The notes: generated by a model not told the origin, from the sequence alone. DNA of 64,000 nucleotides from Quillaja saponaria (GCA_029379385.1 CM055608.1:23682350-23746349), one strand, 5' to 3'. Numbered from the stretch's first letter, positions 11,723 to 25,794 are shown. Numbers and translations: made by a program.

Positions 11723-11841
11723 AAAGTTGGAAAAATGAGTTATTTAAAAGGGCTGAAATTAACAGCAACTTTCTCCAGAAAAAGTTCCAGATAGTGGAGC
11801 AAGAATAGACAGCAGTCAAAACCTGCTGAGGCAGCTTAATC
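11723..11841 (-). other. Candidate non-coding leader exon upstream of the MULE ORF
   Basis: On the minus strand a strong acceptor (long T run, then TTTCTTTCCGTTAG) opens at 11842, and a consensus donor (GTAAGTG) follows 119 bases later at 11722. Only one frame is open and its translation has no recognised domain, so it reads as leader. The next acceptor (GGAACAG, end 11116) lies 8 bases before the MULE ATG. Together they suggest a spliced 5' leader. Prediction only. Confidence 0.45.
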
Positions 11842-12496
11842 CTAACGGAAAGAAACAAAAAAAAAAAAAACACATTACAAGTCAACAAAAAGTAGTTTTC
11901 ATATTTCAACAATTCCATGACATGGAAACAAAACCAACATGATCAGACGAGCTAATATAGACAGTACAACTTCTCTTGAATTTTATAAAGTTCCATTCCT
12001 CACTGTTCAGGAAATAAAGCACCCTCTCTTTTCTTTTAGTAGACACAAGCATCACAAAATTACATATCATTAGCATTCATTCAAAATCTCTAAAAGAAAA
12101 CAAAACAACCATTTACCCTAACAAAGAATTCCAATACTCAAGAGTGCAATGCTTCTACTCTTGCTACAGACATTGATACTCCCACAAGACCCCATTTCAC
12201 AATTCACAAAAAAGATGTTTAACCAGGGTAAGTATGTAACTTTTTCTGTAAACCCAATCTATTTGGTCATAAAGGAACTAGGACAACGGAAAATAAAGAA
12301 AAAAATCCCAAGATTAAAAAATATACTATTTGAAACAAAAGTTGAAATCAGAAGTACCACACTGACCCGACAATGCCCTGATAAAATCGAGTTCCACTCC
12401 AACATTAGAATCAAGTTTTCTCTTTTTCTTTTCATCTGTTTCTAATAGAATATCTAAGCAACCAAACAAAAAGAAAATTTTTGGTTAAGTAAGCAC

Positions 12497-12720
12497 CTGT
12501 TTATGAAGTTTTTGCCTTTTCGCCAAAATGCCAAACCCAAGTGAGAGCGTGACAGTGTGAAACCTACAATGCTGCTGCGGCTTGCTGATTGATGTTATTA
12601 TTCTTTGCACAAATCGCTTGAACCCACAATATAAAAGAGAGGGCGGGATTGAGAGTGAGACATCGACTGAGATGAGAGAGAGAGGGAGCAAAAGCAGTCA
12701 TGGGCGGGGAAGAAAAGATT
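12497..12720 (-). promoter_or_regulatory. Candidate first leader exon and promoter for the MULE gene
   Basis: A donor-like site (AACAG then GTGCTT) ends at 12497. Upstream on the minus strand lies a C/T-rich stretch typical of plant 5' UTRs and a TTTATATTG element near 12625-12635. The same place also shows TATAAAAG on the plus strand (12630-12637), so direction is ambiguous. Transcript data would settle it. Confidence 0.35.
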
Positions 12721-13087
12721 TGGGAATTAGGGATTTGATTAAATTCCTAGCTGGTTGGAAGTCGCATCTTGGAGACGCGATTGCTCTACCAATATATTCA
12801 ATCCCACCTGGCAACCAATGTGGCAGAGCTGGGAATGTATGTGTTGAACACTGAATATGGATCACTACGATATTTTCTGCTTTTCTTCAATAAATATACT
12901 TTTTAATGATTAAAAGAAAAAACAAATGTAGTTTTAAGTAATGTTTCAATCATGTTTAGCAAAAAAAAAAGTAATGTTTCAATCATTCATGTTAACTTCC
13001 ATTACAAGTGGGTTCTTTTATGTGTTAGATTTTGCGTTTTATCTATGCTACTCAGATGCACGTATTCATATACATGTCAAATTAATA

Positions 13088-13625
13088 TTTTTTTTTAAAG
13101 TATAAAATAATAATTTTAAATTTTTGAATCTTATAAATTAGAGTGTGAGTGTGAATAGTTTTGAAATTAGTAATAATTAAAAATAAATTTAGTAATTAAT
13201 CTAAATTAATAAAATATTTAATTTATGTGAATGGTAGGATAAAGAATAGTTTATTAAGAGAGAAAGTAAATTTTCTATTTTTAATTAATTTAAATGAAAT
13301 GTCGTAGAAAATTGGCTGGAAAATCATTAAAACTTATGAGAAAGTACTCTTAACATTTTTTATACATAAAAGCCATATACACATACCAAATGATTTTTTT
13401 TAAAGTATAAATTGGTCCTTCTAAGATTTTGAGTTTATATAAATTATAAAAGATGGGTTAGTGTGTGAGTGGTAGTGAAATGAATAATTATTAAGAAGTT
13501 AATTTTTTTAATTAATTTAAATTAATAAATAAATATTTTATTTATGTGAGTTGGTAGGAAAATTTGTAGTTATTAATAAAGAAATAGTAAGTGTTATATT
13601 TTTTTTAATTAATTTAAGTAAATTA
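13088..13625. repeat. Diverged AT-rich direct repeat, two ~225-bp copies
   Basis: The copies lie at about 13088-13312 and 13397-13625. Each starts with T(n)AAAGTATAAA, passes through a GTGTGAGTG motif, TTATGTGA and GGTAGGA, and ends in TTTTTAATTAATTTAA. Similarity is patchy, so this is an old duplication. No coding potential. Confidence 0.6.
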
Positions 13626-13933
13626 GTCTATACTTATTTTGAAATAAGATATCATAAAAGGTAATATGGTTTTAGAGTAGTTTAGAAGTGTAGATGGATA
13701 GATATATATTTTGTATGTTTAAGTTTATGAAATTGTTAGTAATTAAACTATAAAAGGCCTTATTGTACTTTAGGTCCTTATGATATCATTATTTTTCAAT
13801 TGAGTCACGGGTACGATATGTATACAAATACAAAAAGGGATGGGAGAATTCAGAGTAACAGCAACAATTCGGTAAAGAGAAGATTACTTGAAGCTAACAG
13901 AAAAGGAGGTATCATCGTCGTTTTGAAGCACAG

Positions 13934-13945
13934 ATGATGAAGTGA
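13934..13945 (+). promoter_or_regulatory. Minimal uORF (MMK) before the cupin start
   Basis: ATG ATG AAG TGA ends 23 bases before the main ATG at 13969. If it lies in the leader, scanning ribosomes would meet it first. A longer reading that starts at the GTG at 13942 is unlikely because plant initiation needs ATG. Confidence 0.5.
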
Positions 13946-13968
13946 TCAGAAAAATTAGTAGGGACAAG

Positions 13969-16900
13969 ATGTTGGCAAACCCTAGAAGAAGCTCATATTC
14001 AAACACCCCAAACTCAGAGAACCCATTTCACACCCAAATTCCGTATATTTCTTCCATTAAACAGTTCTTGAAGAAACCCCATGCTTTCCCTTTTCTTCTC
14101 TCCATATTCCTTTTCCTCACATGGGTGTCTCTCAGAATCCAACACTCTTCCCAATTATCCACTCCTCATTTCCATAGAACCCATGAGAAGTGGAGCAAAG
14201 AGGATGACCAGAAGGTCAATTTGGTTAGATTCAGCACTGGGTTTCCCTCCAAAATTGCAAAAGACAAGCGGGGTTGGCTGCTCGATCCTGTGTCTATTGC
14301 CCTTGATTCTGGTATTTCGGGTACACCTCCTTCCTCGTTTCTTTAACAGTTTCTTGCTTTATGGATATTATTTTTCTTATCGAATTTATCTTTTAAATTG
14401 TTGGATTATTTTACTTTAAAAGGAAGATTGTCTTTTTCCTTGGAGGGGTGTCGCTTTCTTTCCTACTTTGTCTAACAAGTTAATCTCATATTCTGTATCA
14501 TTTCTCAAACCCATATTAGGTATCATTTCTGATTTTGTGCCTTCAAATGCAAGAACTGGAGTATATATTATATTGTTTGTCCGAGTTATATATGGCTTTG
14601 TTGCGATGACAAAAATCTTGTTCCAGCTAGTTTCTATTTGGCTACTGAATAGCTTGATTTGGACGTTTTCTGCTTTTATTTATAAGTTTAGGTCCACAAA
14701 TCCGCCGTTGGTATGATTTTTTTTCATGCTATAATAATAGATTGAACTGAATGTGTACTCCTTTGACAGTGGGCACTGAATTCAGAGCAACAACAAGCAA
14801 ACTTTTATGCTTCTCTAGATAATTCACTTCCATATAAGTACCAATTGTGCTAATACAAACCTAGCATGAAAAAAAGAAGGTAAAAAGATAGTGCATTGTT
14901 TGTAAATGGTGAAAAATAGTAATAAAAATTAAAAAGATAGGTTTGTTATTGTCTTGCCAAAATTATAGAGTTTGAAAGAAGACCCTATTTCTCTTCAGGT
15001 GGAGCTATTACATGTGCTTCTGTTCATCTTGGAGAAATACAGCCTGGTGGTTTAAGGGGAAATCACAGACATTATGACTGCAACGAGACATTTGTCATTT
15101 GGGGTGCTAAAACAAGATTTAGGGTAAGCTCCTTCCTGTTTGGCTTGACAGTTATTATCTTTCCTGCTTTATATGTAGCATGCTAAATGACTGGTCGGAC
15201 AAAGAAATGTAATTTCAGAAATGCTTTAATAAATGCAGTCATTGAATTTGAAAAATGTCAAGTTGGTCAAAAAGGTTTGCTAATTGTTTTATAGAGATAC
15301 AGTTAGGTCAAACTAGTAATATATTTTGAACTATCAACTAAGTATTATATCAAATAATCCTGAATCCATTCCCGGGGTTTTGGTCACATGAACTCTTTTC
15401 TGCTTTTTTTGAAAGTTATAAAATCTTGATTTATTTTCTTATACATTTTCCAACATAAAACTTTATATTAGCCATCTGGTTGCCCATCAGAATCCAATTC
15501 TCTCTCTCTCTTTTTGTAAGATATTGGTAGTTGCATCACCACATTGCTCAAGATAAGGCATTTGGCAGAGTGAAAACTGGGTTTTCATAAACTAATTCTT
15601 ATTTGCTTTCTGTGTAAAATATATGTCTCTGTCCTCTTACTAATTGCAATTCCTTAATTGTATGGAACCTTTTCGACCTAATATAATACAACTATGTAGT
15701 GTGTACTAGTAATATACTGAAACAAAGAATTTAGGGTAAAATTACACTCCAATACCTTGAGTTTTCACGAAATGACACTAATTCTTTATTTGGCAGAGGC
15801 GAAAATAGAAGAAAAGAAAATGCCAGGACAAAAATAGGAGGAGAAAGTTATTTTCTCCTGTTTGTGAACTAAGTGGAAAATGGCAGTAACGATTTTGAAA
15901 AGAAAACTTTGATGTTGGGACCATTAAAATTTGTAACTCCACAAGTGGAGTGAAAATTGAATTTTTAGTTGAGATCTTGTGAAATACAATTTTACCCTTA
16001 CTAATGCTTTATCTGGAATGGATGTAATAAAAGTTTTTATGTAATTTCACTGATCCTAATTTTCATTCCTTCCATTTTCTCTCATTCTAATTTATTTTAT
16101 TTAAAAATAAGAGGAGAGAAAATTAAAATGGTTCCTCTCATTTTCTTTCCTCCCATTTTGTTTACAAAAAAGGGCTAATCCTCAAATTGGGGAAATCTCC
16201 AATCCACCCATTCACCAACTTGAACTAACATCCTCGCGAAAAGAATCTAACAGAATATCTTTGTCTTTCTATATGGTTACCTTAGTTAATGTATTATTTT
16301 AAAAGAAATATATAATAATTCCTAATAAATGATATTTGCTACAAGCAAGAACAAAAAGACTGATAGCTGCAACTGCAAGTATGAACATTTGACCAGATCT
16401 TTCGATCCCAAACGAGGATCCCTTTCGACGAACATCACTTTCGTTCCGATTATTAAAATCAATGATGGAACAAACAAAATCATAAAATTATCCTGAAAAA
16501 TATTTACCTAGACAAACTAGAGCCAAATCTTTTATACTGGAAATTTTTTCCGTATGTAGCCATATTGTTGTCTTTACATTTCTTCAGGATGGAGAAGACA
16601 CCCAATTTTTCATTTTCTATTATGCTTATATTTTTAATTATCTAAAAATAATCCAGTATATATGAAATTATTACATATGTGATCCTAAAAAGCATTTCAT
16701 GTTCCAAACCAATGTACTTTGTTTCGACTAAACAATCTGGATAAGTCTACCCTTATCTTACCATCTTCTAGGATAAGTAACATTCTACTTTCCTGTTCCC
16801 ATTCCTGTGTACCATATCGATCCGCATCCTAGGTAACTATGGTCTCATTTCTCCTCTACCTGCTCTTAGTTGATTTCCATTAATGAACACTTCATCTTTT

Positions 16901-17499
16901 TCATACCTCAGCTCCCACGATCTTTGTTGACTATACTTGCTAATTTTAACCTTGAATCCAACTCGGGTTCTTCTTTTCACATACATTTGTCAAGCAAAGA
17001 AAAGCAAATGAGGATGTTGTTGAGTGGGGAAGCTGGTGAAGGGTGGAGTGTTGATTTTCCCCATTACTAAGGACTTCACTGTTCTTTTCGTGAAACCTTG
17101 AGGGAGAGTAGTGTAATTTACTCACAAACTTATTTAGCAACTTAATGCAATTGAGTGGGGAAGGCAGTCAGAATTCAGAATTAAACCAGCATGGACATAA
17201 TTTGATAAATTGGCATCTTTCTTGTATTAACTATATATCTTTTCTGTTTTGCTGTATTACTGTCTTACTATCGATTTCCAAAGTATTTGCAGTTGGAGAA
17301 TAGTGAGGTAGCTGTTAAAGGTTATGCTGAAGTGATAATTGGTGAAGGTGAAGTTGCTGTTGCAGCCAGCCCCAGAGGTACCGCCCATGCTTTGGTCAAC
17401 ATGGATCCTATTCATACATCATATTTTATAGGATGTCAAGACCGTATGAAACGCTATAATAGCTCAGGTTCTGATTTTAATGTCTGGAAAGATCTTTAA
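13969..17499 (+). CDS. RmlC-like cupin protein with N-terminal membrane anchor, 227 aa
   Basis: Exons 13969-14320, 14999-15123 and 17293-17499 join in frame (684 bases). Residues 1-39 are polar and basic, ~40-55 (FPFLLSIFLFLTWVSL) form one hydrophobic segment, and the rest lies on the other side, suggesting a type II membrane protein. The cupin motif is clear: PGGLRGNHRHYDCNETFVIWG, with metal-ligand candidates H140, H142 and E147. A second motif (VAASPRGTAHALVNMD) carries another histidine. Small plant cupins of this type are annotated only as RmlC-like; ligand and reaction are unknown to me. Introns are 678 and 2,169 bases; no gene was seen inside the long one. The ATG at 13969 is the first ATG in the long frame. 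Confidence 0.85.
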
Positions 17500-18560
17500 T
17501 GTTTTCCTGTCACTTTGCATTGCAGTGACTTGAAATCTGACATGCGGTCTTATTTTCTTTTTTTGTTTTCTTTTTCTCTCCTTTTATCAAACTGATCGAC
17601 ATGATTTATAGTAGCAGGGCATTGTAATGCTGAAATCAAGTCCATTATACGTGTATGATAGCATTGATGTAAAGAATGTATACTTGGATTCAAAACTCAC
17701 AAGCATGTTTGTATACAAGTGACTGCTGACCAGCCAATGGAAAGAAGGAAAAAAAAAAAGAAGAAGGAAAAGGATACAGTGTGTGACATGGCTCTGATAT
17801 TATTGCCACGGCATGCATTCATTTGTTTGTTTTTGCAGGTTGTTTAGGATCATTATAGGCTTTTGACGCATCGTATAAGATTAAATAATGTATTAGACAG
17901 TATAGTTATACTATTGTCATATATTAGTCTTATTTTTTTCTTCCTATTATATAATTTTATATTTTCAGGCATAATATAAGAAATAATCTATAGTATAATT
18001 CTATATTATCATATGATAAGATTTTAGTTTGTTTGAATGTAAAAGCTTATTTTGGCGATGGCATGATCTCCACCTTTATTTCCTGCTCTTGTGAATGAAT
18101 ATTTCTTCATTCATGAAAAGTAAATGTGATATCTTTTTTCTCCATCAGAATATGATTCTAATTCATGATCGTCTGGTTTTCCTTTTGGTTCTTCCTCTAG
18201 CTCCATTTGTTCATTAATTCCCACCTTCAGTTTGCAGATTGAAACTTCAAAACAGTTTGATGATCTGATGCCTTATCATAAAAGAAATATATTTTGGTTA
18301 AACTACATTAATGTTGCGCCCCCTATAGATATAGGAATGCATAGAGCTCTAGCTTTTTTTGGACCTCCTTAATTTAGAAAACCAAGGGGGAATACAGTTT
18401 GTTGCATGCAACAGTCCCCAACTTTCATTCTGTTAAGGTACTTGTCATTAACAGCTAACACACAATTGTGAGAAGGCCCTTGCAAAAATGGTTGATTGAG
18501 CTGAAGCCGTTGTTGTGCCTTGTCCCCCCTGGTAATTGTTAGTTTTTTTTTTTTTGAGTC
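17500..18560. other. Intergenic DNA after the cupin gene
   Basis: This holds the probable 3' UTR of the cupin gene (first few hundred bases), then AT-rich spacer. No ORF of interest and no repeat border was recognised. Confidence 0.5.
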
Positions 18561-18579
18561 AATCCTACTTCACGGAGTT

Positions 18580-18890
18580 TTATAAAACCGGTTTGCTTGC
18601 TCCAAAAGCCCAGCCTAGCCTATCAGTCAATACGCGGACCCAAAATATTAGCCCGAAATCAGTGCCAAGTAGATGGATATGGACTTGTGGAGTAACCAAT
18701 CAGATTTTCTGGACGGGACGTAAGCGCCGGAAGATAGCATAGAAGGGTGTTTACGTAATTAAAACTCAATTTTCAACAGGGCCGCCTAGGAACAGTAGAG
18801 AGTGAAGGAGTATCCACCACGTGGCAGTCAACCCGTGGGGCCAGATGAGCTCCACTCCGCGTTCAAACCGCGTAACCGCGTATCAATTTC
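18580..18890. promoter_or_regulatory. GC-richer promoter-like island without an obvious gene
   Basis: It stands out from AT-rich surroundings. It contains a CCAAT box (near 18698), a G-box type CACGTGG (near 18819), TACGTAA (near 18752) and several CG-rich stretches with GCG and CCGCG. The nearest start codon of a real gene is calmodulin, 1.5 kb away. It could be a distal regulatory block, or the remains of a lost gene's promoter. Confidence 0.35.
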
Positions 18891-19584
18891 TATTGCGAGA
18901 GAGACACAAAAATTTAAAAATTTAAAATAAAATAAAATAAATGGACCTGCAAGAAGTCCTCTCTGCCAGTAATTTTCAAAACTAATCATGGTACTAACTA
19001 TTTTGTTAAAAAAATATTTTTTTTTATTTTTCAAAATAAAAAAAGACTACAGGAAACATTAGGTTTATGGTATTTCTCATTTATGTTCTGCTCAAATCGT
19101 TGGATTTCTGTAGTTCGTTTTCTATTTTCTTGTTTACCATTTTACCCCCCTAGAAGAGTTTATATCAATTTTCTATATACTTCTACTCAGTTGCCTAAAA
19201 TACCCTTATGATTTATTTGTAAGAAATATTCAACAAAATTAACATTATTAATAAAAATAGAAGGAGAGGCAACTATTCATTTCATCATCCAACATTTTAT
19301 TTTTGTACAACAAGATATGAGATTAGAATCACTAAAAAAGTTAAGATACTATGCAAATAAATATTTAGAATTCTTTTATTTATTTATTCGACATAAAATA
19401 ATACAATATAATATAAAAATTATTTGTTGTGACTTCATAAACAACCAAAATAATAAATAATTTACTTAATTTATAAAACATATTATACAAGGTCAATGTG
19501 ACAAGACTTTATTTAATCGTTTATCTAAAATAAATAATGTAGAATATTGATAGAATAATTGGTCATTTGATGTATTGCAAAGCA

Positions 19585-20030
19585 ATGTTTTGAAAATTAT
19601 ATTGACCTGACCGGTCAGATCAATTGGACTGTTGTTAGGGTGACAAATCAGACCTAACTGAATCAAAGAACAGTTTTAGTAATTTTATCAGTCAAAATCT
19701 ATTAAAATTTTGAAAACTGGAAGAATAGATAAAAAAAATTTCGGGTTGATTAACTCTAATCGATTTCTTTTTTTATCTAAATTTTTTTATTTGTATTAAA
19801 GAATTAAAAAATATTTGTATTTTATATTTTAATTAATATTACCTTTATTATTTTTTATTTTATTGTGTATTTAGTATTTATAATTAATAAAAAATTATAT
19901 AATATGTATAATATTTAAAATATATAACTAAATATATTTATGATATTATCTGATTCAACTTCCATTGAACCAATAACTCGAGATTCGATAAATTTTTTGA
20001 GTTGGTTCGGTTTTTAAAGAGTGAGGGTCA
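19585..20030. repeat. Probable MITE with AACCGAACC/GGTTCGG ends
   Basis: The left part reads GTTTTGAAAATTATATTGACC followed by ACCGGTCAG; the right part reads GAGTTGGTTCGGTTTTTAAAG. This is the GTTTTxAAAAxxGxACC type of terminal arrangement common in plant MITEs, with AT-rich filling. No target-site duplication could be fixed, so borders are approximate. Confidence 0.4.
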
Positions 20031-20213
20031 TTATGGTAATTTGATACTCTGTTTATTTAAAATGGTAAAAACGAACAAATGGGACACATAGGAAAATATG
20101 TTAGTAGGAAGGGGCATGGGAGTCAGACCGAATTGGATTCAAGGGTAAATTGGTAAAAATAAAAATGTCAAATTTGGAAAAGAAATATTACAATTCCGAT
20201 GCCTTTAGAAAAA

Positions 20214-20221
20214 TATAAAAA
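20214..20221 (+). promoter_or_regulatory. TATA box of the calmodulin gene
   Basis: TATAAAAA lies 129 bases before the calmodulin ATG, inside an AT-rich promoter, and is followed by a TC-rich leader with CTCTCTC runs. Start of transcription is then expected near 20245. Spacing and leader composition fit a plant core promoter. Confidence 0.65.
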
Positions 20222-20295
20222 CGCAAGCTTTTGTCTGAAGCTAAACGAAACGCTGATTTTGTGTTTCTTTGATTATTTCTCTCTCTTTCCGTTGA

Positions 20296-21628
<1,333 letters not shown>

Positions 21629-21639
21629 ATGACTTCATC

Positions 21640-22500
21640 CCCATCCAAACCTATTGGACATGTTCATTTTAACAGAAAAACACCCAAAAAAAAAAAAAAA
21701 CAGTACAAGGTTGACTAATATTAATGGCAGTCCCAATTTCCTCCCTCTTTATTAGTAATTTTCATTTGATGGTTATGTAACGGTTAAAAGATGTAGTGGT
21801 ATGTTCTGCTGCTGGTGGTTCTGGTTGAATGGTCTCTCTATTTAGTGTATTGTGAGAGTTTTTAAGTTTAACAGCTTTAATGGTTATTTGATAATCTTAT
21901 TTTCTGCTTTAATGACAATGTGTACGTATTCTTGAAGAGGCGCATTTTTTTAATTCAATGAACGAGATTCAGTTATAAGAAACTAAGTCATAAGAGAATT
22001 ATAATGCGACACCGAAAAGATGGGAAGTCTATTTTCTTTTACTGTGTTCTTTACTCCATAAATTTCCAGACGTTCATTTGTTTAGCTAATGGAAGTAATT
22101 TTTTGATCAGATATTAAAAAATAAAAAGCATGGTGGGCTAGGCTAGAAAGGTAGAATTTTAAATGTAGGATTAGAAGTAATTGTCCTTGTAATAGTGTAT
22201 ATTAGTTTGGTTTTAGTAATATATTTTGAACTGAAAAGATCTTAACACTTGGATGGTTACGCAGTTTTTTGTACAGATTTTCATTTTAAGATTACAAAGA
22301 AGACCTTATACCATTCTCTCTATCTTCCTAACTCCCTGGCCATTCATTTGTTAGTCTAATGAAATATAATTAGTTTAAAAAAAACTGGTAAATGAATATA
22401 GTATCAGTGCAACCTGTTGAATTAATTATTCCCCCGCATAAAACGCAAAATCCGGGAGATCCTCTCATGGAGCTGCAGTCCATAAAACAAAATCTAGGAT
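21640..22500. other. Calmodulin 3' UTR and spacer to UBC22
   Basis: The first ~300 bases, with a short A run near 21687, are the likely 3' UTR of calmodulin. The rest is AT-rich convergent spacer; the downstream gene ends toward it from the other strand. Nothing else seen. Confidence 0.5.
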
Positions 22501-22737
22501 TCTTTGTTTTGAAGAAAATTTTATTACTACCAAAAGTTCAAGTTTGAAGGAAAACGGCAGAACAATTCACTTTCATGCAATCATTTTTTTTCCAATTGAA
22601 CTGTATGTGTATTACACCAAATATTGACCCTCTTTCAAGGCCGACACATTCAACATTATCCCCTCTCTCTCCCTCTATATCAGAGAAGAAAACTAGAACC
22701 CACAAATTCGTCAGGTGAAGTTCTAAAATTATCAACT

Positions 22738-25308
22738 TCACAATCTTTTCAAACTTCTCTTTCTTGCATCTAATTTCTTCTTGTCTGCATGAGCTTTTGC
22801 CAATCCACCTTCCTTCCTTTGTTTAGCAGCTGTGATTGCATTCACAGCTGTGGCCCCAGTAACACCTGTTTCTGTTGCAAAGATAGCTGCCTGATCATGA
22901 CTGTTACCTCTAGTTGCAGTTGTAGTTGCTGTTGTAGAGGGCACCAGTGGGGTCCCCGGCAATGGCAATGCAGCACCAGATGCTACACTCTTCAGGTCAG
23001 TATTAAGAACCGGGGTGCTAGTCTGATCAACATTCAATGCTGTGGTAGACTCAGAGATAGCTCCAGTTTTAAATTTGGGCTTCGGCTTAGCGTGTATTCC
23101 AGTGTAAATCCTGCATTGTGACATCCCCTTAAGTACAATCATGATAGTGAAAACATTCTGTGAGAAATATGGGACTTTCGTGGCTCCCACATTTTGGAAA
23201 CTGTCAAATATTTTATTCTTGGTGAGGAAAAAAAAAAATAGTAACTGGTAATCCATTAACAAAAATTAACTCTCATTCCATGATTTAGAGCAATATGTGA
23301 TCCAAAAAGTAAACATTTCAGAAAAAAGGTAACTGCAACTCAACCATGCTCATTTAGCCTAAAATGGTAAGCACAAGGCTGTGTGACAACCAAACTTGTA
23401 CAAGAACTCAGCCAACCAGACAACTAAAGCCTATAAGAAACTGACATTCTCATGTGTACCAGCTCAAGGTTGCACACAGTTAAACATGGCCAAATGAACA
23501 CTAAGATTGGTAATTTGGTAGGGTAAAGAATCTGAAGCCTAGTTTGGCACTGCTTTTCCAACATCACAAGTAAGGAAAGCAGCAATTTTGCCATTAATTT
23601 TCTTACTATTTCAATAGTTCCAACACCCACCCCCCCCCCCCCCCCCCCAAAAAAAAAAAAAAAAGAACCTCATATAGGCTGTGCTTTCAAAAGCATGTCC
23701 GGTTTTATTTAAAATGTTATCATGTACTGGTTCAAGGTCGCACAACATAGTTTCCCAAGAACTATCAATAGAGAACGTGATTAGTCTGAGCATTTACTCC
23801 AGTTTCAGATTTGCATTCCACTACTCCCATATTTATCATGATGTGCATAACTCACCTGGCATGTCTAGCATACTCCTCGTAATTCTCAAGCAGCATCTTG
23901 CCAGCCTGTTCATTCAAAGCTGATTCCGGAAATGGTTCGATCAATAGACACCTAACTACCTGCCAATCAAAAGTTCAACAGAAGACCAACCATGTAGAAC
24001 GGAACTTAATGAGTTGGGTCAAACATAGACCTTATAGAACGGAAGGGCCAATCACTAATACAAAATTTTCAAACAAACTTACAATCAGAACATGTCGCAA
24101 TCCAAGACTAGGGTTCCAATCCTTTTTAAGTGTGTTAACACAAATCTCACCATTTGTTGCAATGTTTGGGTGGAAAATCTTAGTCAAGAAATAACCTACA
24201 ACATTAGCATTCAATTGCATTAGAAGAATAGTGTCACAAAAATAGGAAAGAATCAAAGGTCGTTTATAACATTAATCAGGAAAAATAAAGTGGCAAATGG
24301 AAATGTTGAAGTAAATGTCCATTACTTAATTTATAGAATGCATTTCATCAAGCATTGTAGTATTTTTACATTATATAAACAATTCCAATAATAAAAATTT
24401 ATGTGTATAATTCCAATAAAAAAAATTTACATGACTCTTCAATGTGAAGGAAAGAGTGATTTATTGTCCATCCTAAATGTATCAACCCACCTTTAGGAGG
24501 AGAGTGTGGGAAATCACGAGATAATAACAACTTCATACGGAAAACACCATTCTCGTATGGCGTCCCAGCTGCAAAAGACAAGGAGCTCCGATTCAGGTTG
24601 AAGCCTTTAAACAATGCCTCAAATTCATACTTTTAAAACAAAAGCTACATACCTGGGCCCTCAATATCGGCATATATATTTGAAAAATCATCATCATTGA
24701 CACCAACTTTAATGCCCTCAGGTGGAAATTCATCAAGACTTTTCAATTCCTTTGCAAGTTGTTTTATTACATTTGGTGGAAGATTTTCATTTGTTGCCTG
24801 AAACAAGAGCACAATAATTGAATGTAAGATATTAAAACTGAAACTCAACACAAATAGATGCCAGCTTCCCATCATAATATGCAATCAATGTTCAACCTAG
24901 TTCCAAATTCAACATAACACAATCTCCAAAAGTTTGGTTCACGTTACCTCCAGTAAATGAAACCATATGCCAACCAAAAAATATATGAAATATCACATCC
25001 TATTTTTTAAGCATTGAGCTACAGTATGCATCCCTGACCTGTGTCTTTCTAGGCCATCCTAGTTTAAATACTGAAACTAATAGTTTATTAATCTGTTCTG
25101 TGACTCACATATTTAAAAAGCTGATAGAAAAGCAATAGTGGGAGACTGAAATTATCTTCACCTAAAGGGGAGAGTAAATCCTCAAGCATATTCAAACAAC
25201 AATTATTTTCTATCTCCCACTATTCAAAAAACCTCTGGAGTTGCCCAATTGAGAGAATGAAATATCAGAAAGCAAACTTATATTATTTATCAAAGAAAGA
25301 ATTACCAT
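22738..25308 (-). CDS. UBC22: Ubiquitin-conjugating enzyme E2, UBC22 type, 271 aa
   Basis: Coding exons 24653-24797, 24491-24568, 24083-24195, 23856-23959 and 22738-23110 join in frame. The first begins with GCA ACA AAT (ATNENLPPN), so the Met codon must close an upstream exon. The best site is ATG at 25306-25308, followed by the donor GTAATT; with it the CDS is 816 bases. The UBC fold carries [19 protein letters not shown] with the catalytic cysteine at about residue 94. A long C-terminal extension ([14 protein letters not shown].. to [14 protein letters not shown], basic) marks the UBC22/E2S class, which builds K11-linked chains in Arabidopsis. The serine/threonine/alanine-rich stretch before the basic end differs between species. 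Family call very firm; the ATG exon is provisional. Confidence 0.93.
23629..23664. repeat. Poly(C)-poly(A) tract in a UBC22 intron
   Basis: About 19 C directly followed by about 16 A in the intron between the last two coding exons. On the gene's own strand this reads T(n)G(n). Similar tracts occur at about 25548-25568 and 25795-25824 in the leader introns. Confidence 0.9.
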
Positions 25309-25547
25309 AGCCACAACAGAATGAGACTCTTATTCTTTACTTCAGACTTGGGGAAGAATCAGTAATTCAGTAAATAAACAAGCAGCAGCAGAAAAAAGGC
25401 CTGCAAAGATAGTTAACATCAAAACACAAGGGAATCAGTACAGCTCTATTCATTAATCAGTAAGAAGTATCAGAAAAACAAAAACCAGCAGATAAGACAA
25501 AGGAACAACCAGACAGATATGCGCACCCTCCCTCTTCCCTAACCCTA

Positions 25548-25606
25548 CCCCCCCCAAAAAAAAAAAAATTATATATATATATACATACATAAATATATAT
25601 ATAAAA
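25548..25606. repeat. C-run, A-run and AT microsatellite in the UBC22 leader intron
   Basis: A short C run and an A run are followed by (AT)n, ATACATACAT and another AT run. It is simple-sequence DNA, and the ORFs that cross it are artefacts. Confidence 0.85.
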
Positions 25607-25794
25607 AGGTAAAGAAATTAATGAAGTAAGATACAAGTCACAGTTTGTAGAGCTGTAGTGTGCACTAATTTTTAACTCAAATATGGGACATCGATTGCAA
25701 GTGACAACGAAAAGTGCAGTACCACCACACACAGGGAGAAAAAGTTCCAGAAATGGCTTCACAAAACATAAGTAGAGTAAGTCCCCCAGTTCCG

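Noticed and set aside
13942..13968. Upstream extension of the cupin protein from a GTG codon
   Set aside because: Nuclear genes start at ATG; the ATG at 13969 is the first in frame.
14468..14716. 82-codon hydrophobic ORF in the first cupin intron
   Set aside because: It falls between confirmed in-frame splice borders and shows no domain.
22789..23121. Plus-strand cysteine-rich ORF of 110 codons
   Set aside because: It is the exact antisense of the Ser/Thr/Ala-rich last exon of UBC22; the cysteines come from GCA/ACA codons read backwards.
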